Source of the DNA: Streptomyces sp. NRRL S-337
Lineage (GTDB): Bacteria > Actinomycetota > Actinomycetes > Streptomycetales > Streptomycetaceae
Direction of reading: 5' to 3'
DNA length: 64,000 nt
Assembly: GCF_000720175.1 (NCBI RefSeq)
Contig: NZ_JOIX01000018.1
Span: forward strand, 151,458 to 215,457
The translations under genes and the position numbers were made by a program. The notes beneath the pieces were generated by a model. That model was given only the letters and a program-made list of their open reading frames with translations. It did no database searches and had not been told where the DNA came from. Positions 53,491 through 63,779 of the stretch are shown in pieces (within the stretch, counting starts at the first letter, position 1; each line of letters opens with the position of its first letter).

Positions 53491-55713
53491 GTGGAGAACG
53501 AGACCCACTACGCCGAAGCCGTGATCGACAACGGTTCCTTCGGCACCCGCACCATCCGCTTCGAGACGGGCCGCCTGGCCAAGCAGGCCGCCGGCTCCGC
53601 CGTGGCGTACCTGGACGACGACACCATGGTGCTGTCGGCCACCACCGCTTCCAAGACCCCGAAGGACCAGCTGGACTTCTTCCCGCTGACCGTCGACGTC
53701 GAGGAGCGGATGTACTCGGCCGGGAAGATCCCCGGCTCCTTCTTCCGCCGTGAGGGCCGCCCCTCCGAGGACGCCATCCTCACCTGTCGCCTGATCGACC
53801 GCCCGCTGCGCCCGTCCTTCAAGAAGGGCCTGCGCAACGAGATCCAGATCGTCGAGACGATCATGGCGCTCAACCCCGACCACCTCTACGACGTGGTCGC
53901 CATCAACGCCGCCTCCTGCTCCACGCAGCTGGCCGGCCTGCCCTTCTCGGGCCCCATCGGCGGTACCCGCGTCGCCCTCATCAAGGGCCAGTGGGTCGCC
54001 TTCCCGACGCACACCGAGCTCGAGGACGCGGTCTTCGACATGGTCGTGGCCGGCCGGGTCCTCCCGGACGGCGACGTCGCGATCATGATGGTCGAGGCCG
54101 AGGCCACCGACCAGACCATCCAGCTGGTCAAGGACGGCGCCGAGGCCCCGACCGAAGAGGTCGTCGCCGCCGGCCTGGAGGCCGCGAAGCCGTTCATCAA
54201 GGTCCTGTGCAAGGCCCAGGCGGACCTGGCCGCCAAGGCCGCCAAGCCGACCGGTGAGTTCCCGATCTTCCTCGACTACCAGGACGACGTCCTGGAGGCC
54301 CTCACCAAGGCCGTCAAGGACGAGCTCGCCCAGGCGCTGACCATCGCCGGCAAGCAGGAGCGCGAGTCGGAGCTCGACCGCGTCAAGGCGCTCGCCGCCG
54401 AGAAGCTCCTGCCGGAGTTCGAGGGCCGCGAGAAGGAGATCTCCGCCGCGTACCGCTCGCTGACCAAGACCCTGGTCCGTGAGCGCGTCATCAAGGAGAA
54501 GAAGCGCATCGACGGCCGCGGCGTCACGGACATCCGTACGCTCGCCGCCGAGGTCGAGGCGATCCCGCGGGTGCACGGCTCCGCCCTGTTCGAGCGTGGC
54601 GAGACCCAGATCCTGGGCGTCACCACCCTCAACATGCTCCGCATGGAGCAGCAGCTGGACACCCTCTCCCCGGTGACCCGCAAGCGCTACATGCACAACT
54701 ACAACTTCCCGCCGTACTCCACCGGCGAGACCGGCCGCGTCGGCTCCCCGAAGCGCCGCGAGATCGGCCACGGCGCGCTCGCCGAGCGCGCGCTGATGCC
54801 GGTCCTGCCGACCCGCGAGGAGTTCCCCTACGCGATCCGCCAGGTGTCCGAGGCTCTCGGCTCCAACGGCTCGACGTCCATGGGCTCGGTCTGCGCCTCC
54901 ACCATGTCGCTGCTGAACGCCGGTGTGCCGCTCAAGGCCCCGGTCGCCGGTATCGCCATGGGCCTGATCTCCCAGGAGATCGACGGCGAGACCCACTACG
55001 TCACCCTCACCGACATCCTCGGTGCGGAGGACGCCTTCGGCGACATGGACTTCAAGGTCGCCGGCACCAAGCAGTTCGTCACCGCCCTCCAGCTCGACAC
55101 CAAGCTGGACGGCATCCCGGCGTCCGTCCTGGCCGCGGCCCTCAAGCAGGCCCGCGACGCCCGTCTGCACATCCTCGACGTGATGATGGAGGCGATCGAC
55201 ACCCCGGACGAGATGTCCCCGAACGCCCCGCGGATCATCACCGTCAAGATCCCCGTGGACAAGATCGGCGAGGTCATCGGCCCCAAGGGCAAGATGATCA
55301 ACCAGATCCAGGAGGACACCGGCGCCGAGATCACGATCGAGGACGACGGCACCATCTACATCGGTGCCGCCGACGGCCCGGCCGCCGAGGCCGCCCGCGC
55401 CACGATCAACGGCATCGCCAACCCGACCATGCCGGAGGTCGGCGAGCGCTACCTGGGCACGGTCGTCAAGACCACCACCTTCGGTGCGTTCGTCTCCCTG
55501 CTCCCGGGCAAGGACGGCCTGCTGCACATCTCGCAGATCCGCAAGCTCGCCGGCGGCAAGCGCGTGGAGAACGTCGAGGACGTGCTCGGCGTCGGCGCCA
55601 AGGTCCAGGTCGAGATCGCCGAGATCGACCAGCGCGGCAAGCTCTCCCTCATCCCCGTGATCGAGGAAGAGGACGCCGCCAAGGAAGACAAGAAGGACGA
55701 CGCCGACAAGTGA
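53491..55713 (+). CDS. pnp: Polynucleotide phosphorylase / guanosine pentaphosphate synthetase
   Basis: A 740-residue 3'-5' exoribonuclease that degrades RNA with phosphate and can add 3' tails in Streptomyces. GTG 53491 ([15 protein letters not shown]) follows GACGAGGAG; the longer in-frame reading is rejected. There are two RNase PH domains (about 20-215 and 345-550), a helical linker, a KH domain ([19 protein letters not shown], about residue 585) and an S1 domain ([20 protein letters not shown], about 650). The acidic tail ends in DDADK. It is coupled to the M16 peptidase by a 4-base overlap. RNase J at 61945 is the other main RNA-decay enzyme here. Confidence 0.97.
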   Translation: MENETHYAEAVIDNGSFGTRTIRFETGRLAKQAAGSAVAYLDDDTMVLSATTASKTPKDQLDFFPLTVDVEERMYSAGKIPGSFFRREGRPSEDAILTCRLIDRPLRPSFKKGLRNEIQIVETIMALNPDHLYDVVAINAASCSTQLAGLPFSGPIGGTRVALIKGQWVAFPTHTELEDAVFDMVVAGRVLPDGDVAIMMVEAEATDQTIQLVKDGAEAPTEEVVAAGLEAAKPFIKVLCKAQADLAAKAAKPTGEFPIFLDYQDDVLEALTKAVKDELAQALTIAGKQERESELDRVKALAAEKLLPEFEGREKEISAAYRSLTKTLVRERVIKEKKRIDGRGVTDIRTLAAEVEAIPRVHGSALFERGETQILGVTTLNMLRMEQQLDTLSPVTRKRYMHNYNFPPYSTGETGRVGSPKRREIGHGALAERALMPVLPTREEFPYAIRQVSEALGSNGSTSMGSVCASTMSLLNAGVPLKAPVAGIAMGLISQEIDGETHYVTLTDILGAEDAFGDMDFKVAGTKQFVTALQLDTKLDGIPASVLAAALKQARDARLHILDVMMEAIDTPDEMSPNAPRIITVKIPVDKIGEVIGPKGKMINQIQEDTGAEITIEDDGTIYIGAADGPAAEAARATINGIANPTMPEVGERYLGTVVKTTTFGAFVSLLPGKDGLLHISQIRKLAGGKRVENVEDVLGVGAKVQVEIAEIDQRGKLSLIPVIEEEDAAKEDKKDDADK

Positions 55714-57089
55714 CGTCCCGTACGCACACGACGACGGCCCGCACCTCCACGGAGGGGCGGGCCGTCGCCCGTACCCAAACGCTTCTCAAGGGCACCGCGG
55801 GCGCCGGTACGGTCCGCCGGACCACCCTGCCCGGCGGCCTGCGCATCGTCACCGAGACGCTGCCCTCGGTCCGCTCCGTCACCTTCGGCATCTGGGCGCA
55901 CGTCGGCTCCCGCGACGAGACCCCGGCCCTGAACGGCGCCACGCACTACCTCGAACACCTGCTGTTCAAGGGCACCGAGCAGCGCAGCGCGCTGGACATC
56001 TCCTCGGCCATCGACGCGGTCGGCGGCGAGATGAACGCCTTCACCGCGAAGGAATACACCTGCTACTACGCGCGGGTGCTCGACACCGACCTGCCGCTCG
56101 CCATCGACGTGGTGTGCGACATGCTCACCGGCTCACTGATCGAGGCCGAGGACGTGGACGCCGAGCGCGGCGTCATCCTCGAAGAGATCGCGATGACCGA
56201 GGACGACCCGGGCGACTGCGTCCACGACCTGTTCGCCCACACCATGCTCGGTGACACCCCGCTCGGCCGCCCCGTCCTGGGCACCGTCGACACCGTCAAC
56301 GCCCTCACCGCCGACCGCATCCGCCGCTTCTACCGGAAGCACTACGACCCCACCCACCTCGTCGTCACCGCGGCCGGCAACATCGACCACGCCAAGGTCG
56401 TCCGCCAGGTCCGCCGCGCCTTCGAGCAGGCCGGCGCGCTCGACCGGACGGACGCCGTCCCGGTCGCACCGCGCTCCGGAGCCCGCGCGATCCGCACCGC
56501 CGGCCGCGTCGAACTGCTCAACCGCAGGACCGAACAGGCCCATGTGGTCCTCGGCGTCCCCGGCATGGCCCGCACCGACGACCGCCGCTGGGCCATGGGC
56601 GTACTGAACACCGCCCTCGGCGGCGGCATGTCCTCCCGGCTCTTCCAGGAGGTCCGGGAGAAGCGCGGCCTCGCCTACAGCGTGTACTCCTACACCTCGG
56701 GCTTCGCCGACTGCGGCCTGTTCGGCGTCTACGCGGGCTGCCGCCCCAACCAGGTCGACGACGTCCTCAAGATCTGCCGCGACGAACTCGACCAGGTGGC
56801 CGCGCACGGCCTGAGCGACGACGAGATCCACCGCGCGATCGGCCAGCTGCGCGGCTCCACCGTCCTCGGCCTGGAGGACACCGGTGCGCTGATGCACCGC
56901 ATCGGCAAGAGCGAGCTGTGCTGGGGCGAGCAGATGTCGGTCGACGAGATGCTCGCCCGGATAGCGGCCGTCACCCCCGACGAGGTGCGTGAGGTGGCCC
57001 GCGAGGTCCTGGGCCGGCGCCCCTCGCTCTCCGTCATCGGACCGCTGAAGGACCGGCAGGCGGCGCGCCTGGACGACATCGTCGCCTAG
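55710..57089 (+). CDS. M16 family zinc metallopeptidase
   Basis: A 459-residue inverzincin. The inverted zinc motif H-x-x-E-H is H79-Y-L-E82-H83 in [11 protein letters not shown], and the distal Glu lies in [11 protein letters not shown] (about 152-162). GTG 55710 overlaps the pnp stop in GTGA. The second half (about 200-440) is the non-catalytic M16_C domain with [20 protein letters not shown], as in mitochondrial processing peptidase. The substrate is unknown. Its position after pnp is conserved in actinobacteria. No signal peptide, so it is cytoplasmic. Confidence 0.94.
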   Translation: MTSRTHTTTARTSTEGRAVARTQTLLKGTAGAGTVRRTTLPGGLRIVTETLPSVRSVTFGIWAHVGSRDETPALNGATHYLEHLLFKGTEQRSALDISSAIDAVGGEMNAFTAKEYTCYYARVLDTDLPLAIDVVCDMLTGSLIEAEDVDAERGVILEEIAMTEDDPGDCVHDLFAHTMLGDTPLGRPVLGTVDTVNALTADRIRRFYRKHYDPTHLVVTAAGNIDHAKVVRQVRRAFEQAGALDRTDAVPVAPRSGARAIRTAGRVELLNRRTEQAHVVLGVPGMARTDDRRWAMGVLNTALGGGMSSRLFQEVREKRGLAYSVYSYTSGFADCGLFGVYAGCRPNQVDDVLKICRDELDQVAAHGLSDDEIHRAIGQLRGSTVLGLEDTGALMHRIGKSELCWGEQMSVDEMLARIAAVTPDEVREVAREVLGRRPSLSVIGPLKDRQAARLDDIVA

Positions 57090-57104
57090 CGCCGCACCGT
57101 GTGA

Positions 57105-57902
<798 letters not shown>

Positions 57903-57914
57903 GGCACGGCAGTC

Positions 57915-58364
57915 ATGGGCGGAAAGTTCACCTACTTCTTCCTCGCCACCGTTCTGGTCCTCGTCTTCGGCGTGGTGGCCATGGAGGGCGTACTGCTGCT
58001 GCTGACCGGCGAGCCGGCAGCCATGGGCATGGGCGCGGTGGCCTTCGTGCTGCCCTGCCTCGGCGGCTGGTTCCTGTGGCACAACACCCGCTTCGCCCGC
58101 AACGCCCACCGGCTCGCGGCCGTACTGGAGGCGGAGGGCGGCCTCCCGGCCGACGAACTGAAGCGGACCCCCGGCGGCCGCATCGACCGGGACTCCGCCG
58201 ACGAGGTCTTCGCCCGCCGCCAGGCCGAGACCGAAGCCGCCCCCGGCGACTGGCGCACCTGGTTCCGCCTGGCCGTCGCCTACCACGACGCCCGCGACAC
58301 CCCCCGCGCCCGCAAGGCCATGCAACGCGCCATCACCCTCTACGAGGCCGGGGCCACGGCCTAA
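57915..58364 (+). CDS. Two-helix membrane protein with one TPR-like repeat
   Basis: A 149-residue protein with two membrane helices (FFLATVLVLVFGVVAMEGVL and AAVFVLPCL-like MGAVAFVLPCLGGWFLW) and a cytoplasmic C-terminal part in which WRTWFRLAVAYHDARDTPRA and KAMQRAITLY form one TPR-like helical pair. ATG 57915 is 12 bases after dapB. The function is unknown; cotranscription with dapB is likely from the short gap. It may be a small scaffold or regulator at the membrane. Confidence 0.8.
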   Translation: MGGKFTYFFLATVLVLVFGVVAMEGVLLLLTGEPAAMGMGAVAFVLPCLGGWFLWHNTRFARNAHRLAAVLEAEGGLPADELKRTPGGRIDRDSADEVFARRQAETEAAPGDWRTWFRLAVAYHDARDTPRARKAMQRAITLYEAGATA

Positions 58365-58741
58365 CAAGGCGCGGCAACAGGGCACAGGACTGGGAACGCG
58401 GCGAGCCGACGGCCTCACGGAGAACCGGCACCAGAGCGGGACCGGAACGGGACGGCGGTTTAGCCATGGGCCGGCGACGGGCCGGGGGCCGGGCCGGCGG
58501 TCTAGCCAAGAACCGGCAACACGCGGGCCGGGGCGGGCCGTGGGCCGGGCGACGCATACCGGGTCCGCCCCCCGGTACCAGTCCCGCACCCCGCCGGAAT
58601 ACCCCCTCCACCCGCAACCGTCTGTGGCCCCGCGGCGGCGCATACCGGCCGCTGCACACCTGCCTGGCCCGGAGGCCACCGGCCAGCGACCTGCCCCCAG
58701 ACGGGAATACCCCCCGCCCCCAAACCGGTTGTGGCTCCGCA
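58365..58741. other. Gap with imperfect 45-bp direct repeats
   Basis: No gene is supportable. Two imperfect copies of a segment of about 45 bases beginning GGGAATACCCCC/CGGAATACCCCC and ending in a TGTGGC-TCCGC-type block occur near 58598-58645 and 58697-58742, after a stretch rich in GGCCGGG repeats (58450-58550). Confidence 0.5.
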
Positions 58742-58803
58742 GGGGGCCTTTGCGTCCCTTAGGGGATCTGTTCCCCCGCCCCCTAAGGGACGCAAAGGGC
58801 CCC
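58742..58803. terminator. Long hairpin between convergent genes
   Basis: The 24-base arms at 58742-58765 and 58780-58803 pair with one mismatch; the core is CTTTGCGTCCCTTAGGGG. It ends transcripts from both the TPR-like gene and the reverse gene ending at 58831. Confidence 0.85.
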
Positions 58804-58830
58804 CGCCCTTCACCGCCTCCTGCCCCGCCC

Positions 58831-59385
58831 CTACCCCCGCCGGTACTCCGCCGCCCATGCCTCCAGGACGTCCGCGGCGTGTTCGAAGGATTCCGGGCGG
58901 CCGAGGAAGTCGCCGCTGTGGTCCGTGACCAGGGTCCGCAGCGGTTCGCCCTGGCGCCGCTCGACGAGGAGCGCCTGGCCCTGCACGGTCCTCGGCAGGC
59001 CGAGCCAGCGCACCGGTTGCTGGACCGTACGGACCGACGCGATCGCGCTCCACGATTGCGTGGTCGTCCGCAGCAGGTTCACCTGGCGCAGGCCCCGGGC
59101 GCTGACCCACACACCCACCCGCAGCAGCCGCAGCGCGAGCGCGATGAGCAGGCCGCCGGTCGCCGCCACCGCGGCCGCCGCGGGCAGGGAGCCGGCCATC
59201 GCGATGATCATCGCGGACAGGAAGACGAACGACGCGAGCAGCAGAAACACAGCCGCCGCCCCTACCCGCCACGGTCCGGGGCGGTAGGGACGGCGCCAGT
59301 GGTCGGGCTCGTCGTACGGCAGTGCGGCCTGTTCGGCGGCACCGTTGTCGAGGTGGCGGTCGGCCGTCAGGAAGGGCAGGGGCAC
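58831..59385 (-). CDS. Membrane protein, PH-like domain (hypothetical)
   Basis: A 184-residue protein with two membrane helices (VGAAAVFLLLASFVFLSAMII and AAAVAATGGLLIALALRLL) and a C-terminal domain of strands (WVSARGLRQVNLL, SWSAIASVRTVQQP and GQALLVERRQGEPLRTLVTD) resembling the PH domain of bacterial DUF304/bPH_6 proteins. ATG 59385 starts MPLPFLTADRH. It is followed upstream by a 79-residue membrane protein in the same direction. Function unknown. Confidence 0.78.
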   Translation of the reverse strand: MPLPFLTADRHLDNGAAEQAALPYDEPDHWRRPYRPGPWRVGAAAVFLLLASFVFLSAMIIAMAGSLPAAAAVAATGGLLIALALRLLRVGVWVSARGLRQVNLLRTTTQSWSAIASVRTVQQPVRWLGLPRTVQGQALLVERRQGEPLRTLVTDHSGDFLGRPESFEHAADVLEAWAAEYRRG

Positions 59386-59503
59386 GGCTGATCCTCACTG
59401 GTGGCTGCTCGGCACGCGGGGGCGTACCGGTGGAAGCTGTGACCGGTGAGGCTATCGGGGCCGACGGGGCGGAACCACTTGGTCCGCCCCGGCCCCCTGC
59501 CGC

Positions 59504-59743
59504 TCAGCGGTGGGCGGCCTCGGACTGATGCACCCGGTTGGAGGCCGAGCTGTCCTGCTGCAGTGCGGGAACGCCGAACAGCAGGGCGCCGGCGAGGCCT
59601 CCCACCACTGTTAGCGTGATCATTGACTGGCCGACGAGCTGCGCACGTGAGAGACGTGCGCGCGGCGGGGGAGTGACATTGCTGCGGAACCGGTCTGCCT
59701 CTGCGACGAAGGCGAACGGGACGGGCTCGCGCCGGCGGAACAT
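59504..59743 (-). CDS. Small single-helix membrane protein
   Basis: A 79-residue protein starting MFRRREPVPFAF, with a basic N-terminal half and one membrane helix (MITLTVVGGLAGALLFGVPAL), then a polar outer tail. No family is recognised. It precedes the PH-like membrane protein by 118 bases and may be cotranscribed with it. Small single-helix proteins of this type are common in Streptomyces and mostly uncharacterised. Confidence 0.68.
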   Translation of the reverse strand: MFRRREPVPFAFVAEADRFRSNVTPPPRARLSRAQLVGQSMITLTVVGGLAGALLFGVPALQQDSSASNRVHQSEAAHR

Positions 59744-59843
59744 GAGGGGGCTCTCCTAGGAACCTCGTAGTGGGCACTGTCACAGGGATAGACGTCTGCG
59801 CCGCCCGTTTGGTGCCCGTTTTCCAAGACTTCTGTGAAAAATA

Positions 59844-59872
59844 TCAACTCCCGCTCGATCCCCTGCTATAGA
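59844..59872 (+). promoter_or_regulatory. Weak candidate promoter upstream of thyX
   Basis: TCAACT (59844-59849) and TATAGA (59867-59872), 17 bases apart, lie about 105 bases before the thyX start. The -35 match is poor. Confidence 0.35.
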
Positions 59873-59975
59873 GCGTCCCTTTTGCGGCTAACGCGGCATC
59901 ACGCCGTATTTCCTGGACTGTCAGTGGCGGGCCGTAGGCTGGTCGCGCACGAGGATCGAACGGAAGGAACCGCCG

Positions 59976-60734
59976 GTGTCGCACACCCCCGCCGAGAGCG
60001 CTGAGAGCCCCGAGGCTGCAGCCGTCAGCTTCCGGAGCGAGGTGACGGTCGAGCTGGTCAAGCACAGTGCCGCGGACAGCGACGTGCTCTGGGCGGCCCG
60101 GGTCTCCACGGCCGGCGAGCAGTCCCTCGAGGAGCTCCAGAAGGACCCCGAGCGCTCCAAGGGCCTGATCAACTTCCTCATGCGCGACCGGCACGGCAGC
60201 CCGTTCGAGCACAACTCCATGACCTTCTTCATCAGCGCGCCGATCTTCGTCTTCCGCGAGTTCATGCGCCACCGCGTCGGCTGGTCGTACAACGAGGAGT
60301 CCGGCCGCTACCGTCAGCTGGAGCCGGTCTTCTACGTCCCCGGCGAGTCCCGCAAGCTCGTCCAGCAGGGCCGCCCGGGCAAGTACGAATTCGTCGAGGG
60401 CACCGCCGCGCAGTACGAGCTCACCGGCCGCGTCATGGAGGACTCCTACCGCCAGGCGTACGCCGCCTACCAGGAGATGCTCGCCGCCGGCGTCGCCCGC
60501 GAGGTCGCCCGCGCGGTCCTCCCCGTCGGTCTGTACTCCTCGATGTACGCGACCTGCAACGCCCGGTCCCTGATGCACTTCCTCGGCCTGCGGACGCAAC
60601 ACGAGCAGGCGAAGGTGCCCTCCTTCCCCCAGCGCGAGATCGAGATGGTCGGCGAGCAGATGGAGGCCCACTGGGCCAAGCTCATGCCGCTCACGTACGG
60701 CGCATTCAATGCGAACGGCCGGATCGCGCCGTAA
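59976..60734 (+). CDS. thyX: Flavin-dependent thymidylate synthase ThyX
   Basis: A 252-residue FAD-dependent enzyme that methylates dUMP to dTMP using methylenetetrahydrofolate. The ThyX signature R-H-R-x-x-S-x-N-x-x-S-x-R is present from R98 (RHRVGWSYNEESGRYR). GTG 59976 (VSHTPAESAE) follows GGAAGGAA. It is unrelated to ThyA, which is also found in Streptomyces; FAD is supplied by ribF (21552). A promoter for the gene after it is proposed in the 3' gap. Confidence 0.97.
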   Translation: MSHTPAESAESPEAAAVSFRSEVTVELVKHSAADSDVLWAARVSTAGEQSLEELQKDPERSKGLINFLMRDRHGSPFEHNSMTFFISAPIFVFREFMRHRVGWSYNEESGRYRQLEPVFYVPGESRKLVQQGRPGKYEFVEGTAAQYELTGRVMEDSYRQAYAAYQEMLAAGVAREVARAVLPVGLYSSMYATCNARSLMHFLGLRTQHEQAKVPSFPQREIEMVGEQMEAHWAKLMPLTYGAFNANGRIAP

Positions 60735-60792
60735 GGCCCAGGCCGCGGGCCGGACGCCGGGGTGCGCGGGAGAGGCGTACGAGGTGTCCGGA

Positions 60793-60822
60793 TTGCGGCA
60801 TTTTGAGAAGTTCATCTACGCT
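60793..60822 (+). promoter_or_regulatory. Candidate promoter of dapA with inverted repeat
   Basis: TTGCGG (60793-60798) and TACGCT (60817-60822) are 18 bases apart. The -10 overlaps a GTTCA-N7-TGAAC inverted repeat (60810-60826), so a repressor could sit on it. The dapA start is 110 bases downstream. Confidence 0.45.
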
Positions 60823-60931
60823 GAACAGACGGACCCGGCACTGCTTGAACCCCCGAGCAGGCAGTGCCGGAGTCCACATCCCTGCTCCCCAGAGGCGCAT
60901 CCCACGGTGAGCTACGAGTAGCGTGGGACCC

Positions 60932-61831
60932 ATGGCTCCGACTTCCACACCGCAGACCCCCTTCGGGCGGGTGCTGACCGCCATGGTCACGCCGTTCACG
61001 GCGGATGGCGCTCTCGATCTCGACGGCGCGCAGCGGCTCGCCGCCCATCTGGTGGACGCCGGCAACGACGGCCTCGTCGTCAACGGCACCACCGGTGAGT
61101 CCCCGACCACCAGTGACGCGGAGAAAGCCCAGCTGGTCCGCGCCGTGGTCGATGCGGTTGGCGACCGTGCCTTTGTCGTAGCCGGAGCCGGCACGAACGA
61201 CACCCACCACAGCCTGGAGCTGGCCCGCGCCGCCCAGGACGCCGGCGCCCACGGCCTGCTCGCCGTCACGCCGTACTACAGCAAGCCCCCGCAGGAGGGC
61301 CTGCTGCGCCACTTCACGGCCATCGCGGACGCCACCGACCTGCCGGTGATGCTGTACGACATCCCCGGCCGCAGCGGCGTCCCGATCAACACCGAGACCA
61401 TCGTCCGGCTCGCCGAGCACCCCCGGATCGTCGCCAACAAGGACGCCAAGGGCGACCTCGGCCGCGCCAGCTGGGCCATCGCCCGCTCCGGTCTCGCCTG
61501 GTACAGCGGCGACGACATGCTCAACCTCCCGCTGCTCTCGGTCGGAGCCATCGGCTTCGTCTCCGTGGTCGGACACGTCGTCACCCCCGAGCTGCGCGCC
61601 CTCCTGGACGCCCATCTCAACGGCGACGTCACCAAGGCCACCGAGATCCACCAGAAGCTGCTGCCCGTCTTCACCGGCATGTTCCGCACCCAGGGGGTCA
61701 TCACCACCAAGGCCGCCCTCGGTCTCCAGGGCCTGCCCGCGGGACCGCTGCGCCTGCCGCTCGTCGAGCTCTCCCCCGAGGAGACCGAGCAGCTCACGCG
61801 CGATCTCGCCGCCGGCGGGGTACAGCTCTGA
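60932..61831 (+). CDS. dapA: 4-hydroxy-tetrahydrodipicolinate synthase
   Basis: A 299-residue TIM-barrel enzyme condensing pyruvate and aspartate semialdehyde, the first committed step of lysine/DAP synthesis. The Schiff-base Lys is K170 in ANKDAKGD, catalytic Tyr residues are Y115/Y116 in TPYYSKPP, and NGTTGESPT is the first signature. ATG 60932 is preferred; GTG 60923 in frame is also possible. It acts upstream of DapB (57150), though they lie in different transcription units. RNase J follows after 113 bases. Confidence 0.96.
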   Translation: MAPTSTPQTPFGRVLTAMVTPFTADGALDLDGAQRLAAHLVDAGNDGLVVNGTTGESPTTSDAEKAQLVRAVVDAVGDRAFVVAGAGTNDTHHSLELARAAQDAGAHGLLAVTPYYSKPPQEGLLRHFTAIADATDLPVMLYDIPGRSGVPINTETIVRLAEHPRIVANKDAKGDLGRASWAIARSGLAWYSGDDMLNLPLLSVGAIGFVSVVGHVVTPELRALLDAHLNGDVTKATEIHQKLLPVFTGMFRTQGVITTKAALGLQGLPAGPLRLPLVELSPEETEQLTRDLAAGGVQL

Positions 61832-61894
61832 TCAAGGACTTCACAACTGAATACGGACCAACAACCGCCTTATAGCAAGTGCACGAATGTCATG

Positions 61895-61926
61895 CGCGCC
61901 ACGTGCCTCTACGGCAGCGTGGCGCG
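61895..61926 (+). promoter_or_regulatory. Hairpin in the RNase J leader
   Basis: CGCGCCACG pairs with CGTGGCGCG, extended by TGCC/GGCA with one bulge, around a 5-base loop. It ends 18 bases before the TTG start and close to the ribosome-binding site. It could influence translation or be a target for processing. Confidence 0.5.
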
Positions 61927-61944
61927 TGTGGTGAGGAGAGTCTT

Positions 61945-63630
61945 TTGAGTCATCCGCATCCTGAGCTCGGCGCCCCGCCGAAGCTTCCCAAGGGCGGCCT
62001 GCGCGTCACCCCCCTCGGCGGCCTGGGTGAGATCGGCCGCAACATGACAGTCTTCGAATACGGCGGCCGGCTGCTGATCGTCGACTGCGGAGTGCTCTTC
62101 CCCGAGGAGGAGCAGCCCGGAATCGACCTGATCCTGCCGGACTTCTCGTCCATCAGGGACCGCCTCGACGACATCGACGGCATCGTGCTCACGCACGGCC
62201 ACGAGGACCACATCGGCGGCGTCCCCTACCTCCTGCGCGAGAAGCCGGACATCCCTCTCATCGGCTCCAAGCTGACCCTCGCCCTGATCGAGGCCAAGCT
62301 CCAGGAGCACCGGATCCGCCCGTACACGCTCGAGGTCGCCGAGGGCGAGCGCGAGCGTCTGGGCCCCTTCGACTGCGAGTTCATCGCGGTCAACCACTCC
62401 ATCCCGGACGCCCTGGCCGTCGCCATCCGCACCCCCGCGGGCATGGTCGTGCACACCGGCGACTTCAAGATGGACCAGCTCCCGCTGGACCGCCGCCTGA
62501 CCGACCTCCCGGCCTTCGCCCGGCTCGGCGAGGAGGGCATCGACCTCCTCCTGTCCGACTCGACCAACGCCGAGGTTCCCGGCTTCGTCCCGCCTGAGCG
62601 CGATATCTCCAACGTGCTGCGCGGTGTCTTCGCCAGTGCCCAGAAGCGCATCATCGTCGCCAGCTTCGCCAGCCATGTGCACCGCATCCAGCAGATCCTC
62701 GACGCGGCGCACGAGTACGGCCGCCGGGTGGCCTTCGTCGGCCGCTCGATGGTCCGCAACATGGGCATCGCCCGTGAGCTGGGCTACCTGCGGGTGCCGG
62801 CCGGCCTGGTCGTCGACGTCAAGACCCTCGACGACCTCCCGGACGACGAGATCGTCCTCGTCTGCACCGGCTCCCAGGGCGAGCCGATGGCCGCCCTCTC
62901 CCGCATGGCCAACCGCGACCACCAGATCCGCATCGTCCAGGGCGACACCGTCATCCTGGCCTCGTCCCTGATCCCCGGGAACGAGAACGCGGTCTACCGC
63001 GTCATCAACGGCCTCACCCGCTGGGGCGCCGACGTCGTCCACAAGGGCAACGCCAAGGTCCATGTCTCGGGCCACGCCTCGGCCGGCGAACTGCTGTACT
63101 TCTACAACATCTGCAAGCCCCGGAACCTCATGCCGGTGCACGGCGAGTGGCGCCATCTGCGCGCCAACGCCGAACTGGGCGCCCTGACCGGCGTCCCGAA
63201 GGACCGCATCGTCATCGCCGAGGACGGTGTCGCGGTCGACCTGGTCGACGGCGTCGCCAAGATCGCCGGCAAGGTCCAGGCCGGCTATGTCTACGTCGAC
63301 GGCCTGTCGGTCGGCGATGTCACCGAGACCTCCCTCAAGGACCGCCGCATCCTCGGCGACGAGGGCATCATCTCGGTCTTCGTGGTCGTGGACTCCAGCA
63401 CCGGAAAGATCGTCGGTGGCCCGGACCTGCACGCCCGTGGCTCCGGCATCGACGACGCGTCCCTCGCGGCCGCCGTACCCAAGATCGACGAGGCGCTGGC
63501 CAAGTCCGCCCAGGACGGCATCGCCGAGCCGCACCAGCTCCAGCAGCTGGTCCGTCGCGCGGTCGGCAAGTGGGTGTCGGACAACTACCGCCGCCGCCCG
63601 ATGATCCTCCCCGTGGTCGTCGAGGTCTGA
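61945..63630 (+). CDS. rnj: Ribonuclease J
   Basis: A 561-residue metallo-beta-lactamase/beta-CASP ribonuclease with endo- and 5'-exonuclease activity in RNA maturation and decay. TTG 61945 (LSHPHPELGAPPKLPKGG) is preferred because GGAGAG lies upstream and the family starts here. The metal motif is H84-x-H86-x-D88-H89 in THGHEDHIGG, and the beta-CASP domain has SDSTNAEVPG and ASFASHVHRI. The C-terminal domain ends in RRRPMILPVVVEV. It sits next to dapA, with an rRNA leader downstream, and complements PNPase. Its leader has a hairpin. Confidence 0.95.
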   Translation: MSHPHPELGAPPKLPKGGLRVTPLGGLGEIGRNMTVFEYGGRLLIVDCGVLFPEEEQPGIDLILPDFSSIRDRLDDIDGIVLTHGHEDHIGGVPYLLREKPDIPLIGSKLTLALIEAKLQEHRIRPYTLEVAEGERERLGPFDCEFIAVNHSIPDALAVAIRTPAGMVVHTGDFKMDQLPLDRRLTDLPAFARLGEEGIDLLLSDSTNAEVPGFVPPERDISNVLRGVFASAQKRIIVASFASHVHRIQQILDAAHEYGRRVAFVGRSMVRNMGIARELGYLRVPAGLVVDVKTLDDLPDDEIVLVCTGSQGEPMAALSRMANRDHQIRIVQGDTVILASSLIPGNENAVYRVINGLTRWGADVVHKGNAKVHVSGHASAGELLYFYNICKPRNLMPVHGEWRHLRANAELGALTGVPKDRIVIAEDGVAVDLVDGVAKIAGKVQAGYVYVDGLSVGDVTETSLKDRRILGDEGIISVFVVVDSSTGKIVGGPDLHARGSGIDDASLAAAVPKIDEALAKSAQDGIAEPHQLQQLVRRAVGKWVSDNYRRRPMILPVVVEV

Positions 63631-63670
63631 CGCGCCTGCCCGTACGAAGTCGTACGAAGGTCCTCAAGTC

Positions 63671-63710
63671 GGAGCGGGGCGCCCGGATTTGCATCCGGGC
63701 GCCCCGCTCC
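63671..63710 (+). terminator. Perfect 18-bp hairpin after RNase J
   Basis: GGAGCGGGGCGCCCGGAT pairs exactly with ATCCGGGCGCCCCGCTCC around the 4-base loop TTGC, 40 bases after the rnj stop. No U-tract follows, but it should end the transcript and insulate the rRNA promoters to the right. Confidence 0.88.
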
Positions 63711-63779
63711 AGTACGTTTACGGCTCCGCCTGAACGGGAAGCGCCGCACGCCTGTGCGTTGGGCGCCCTCGCTACGGAG

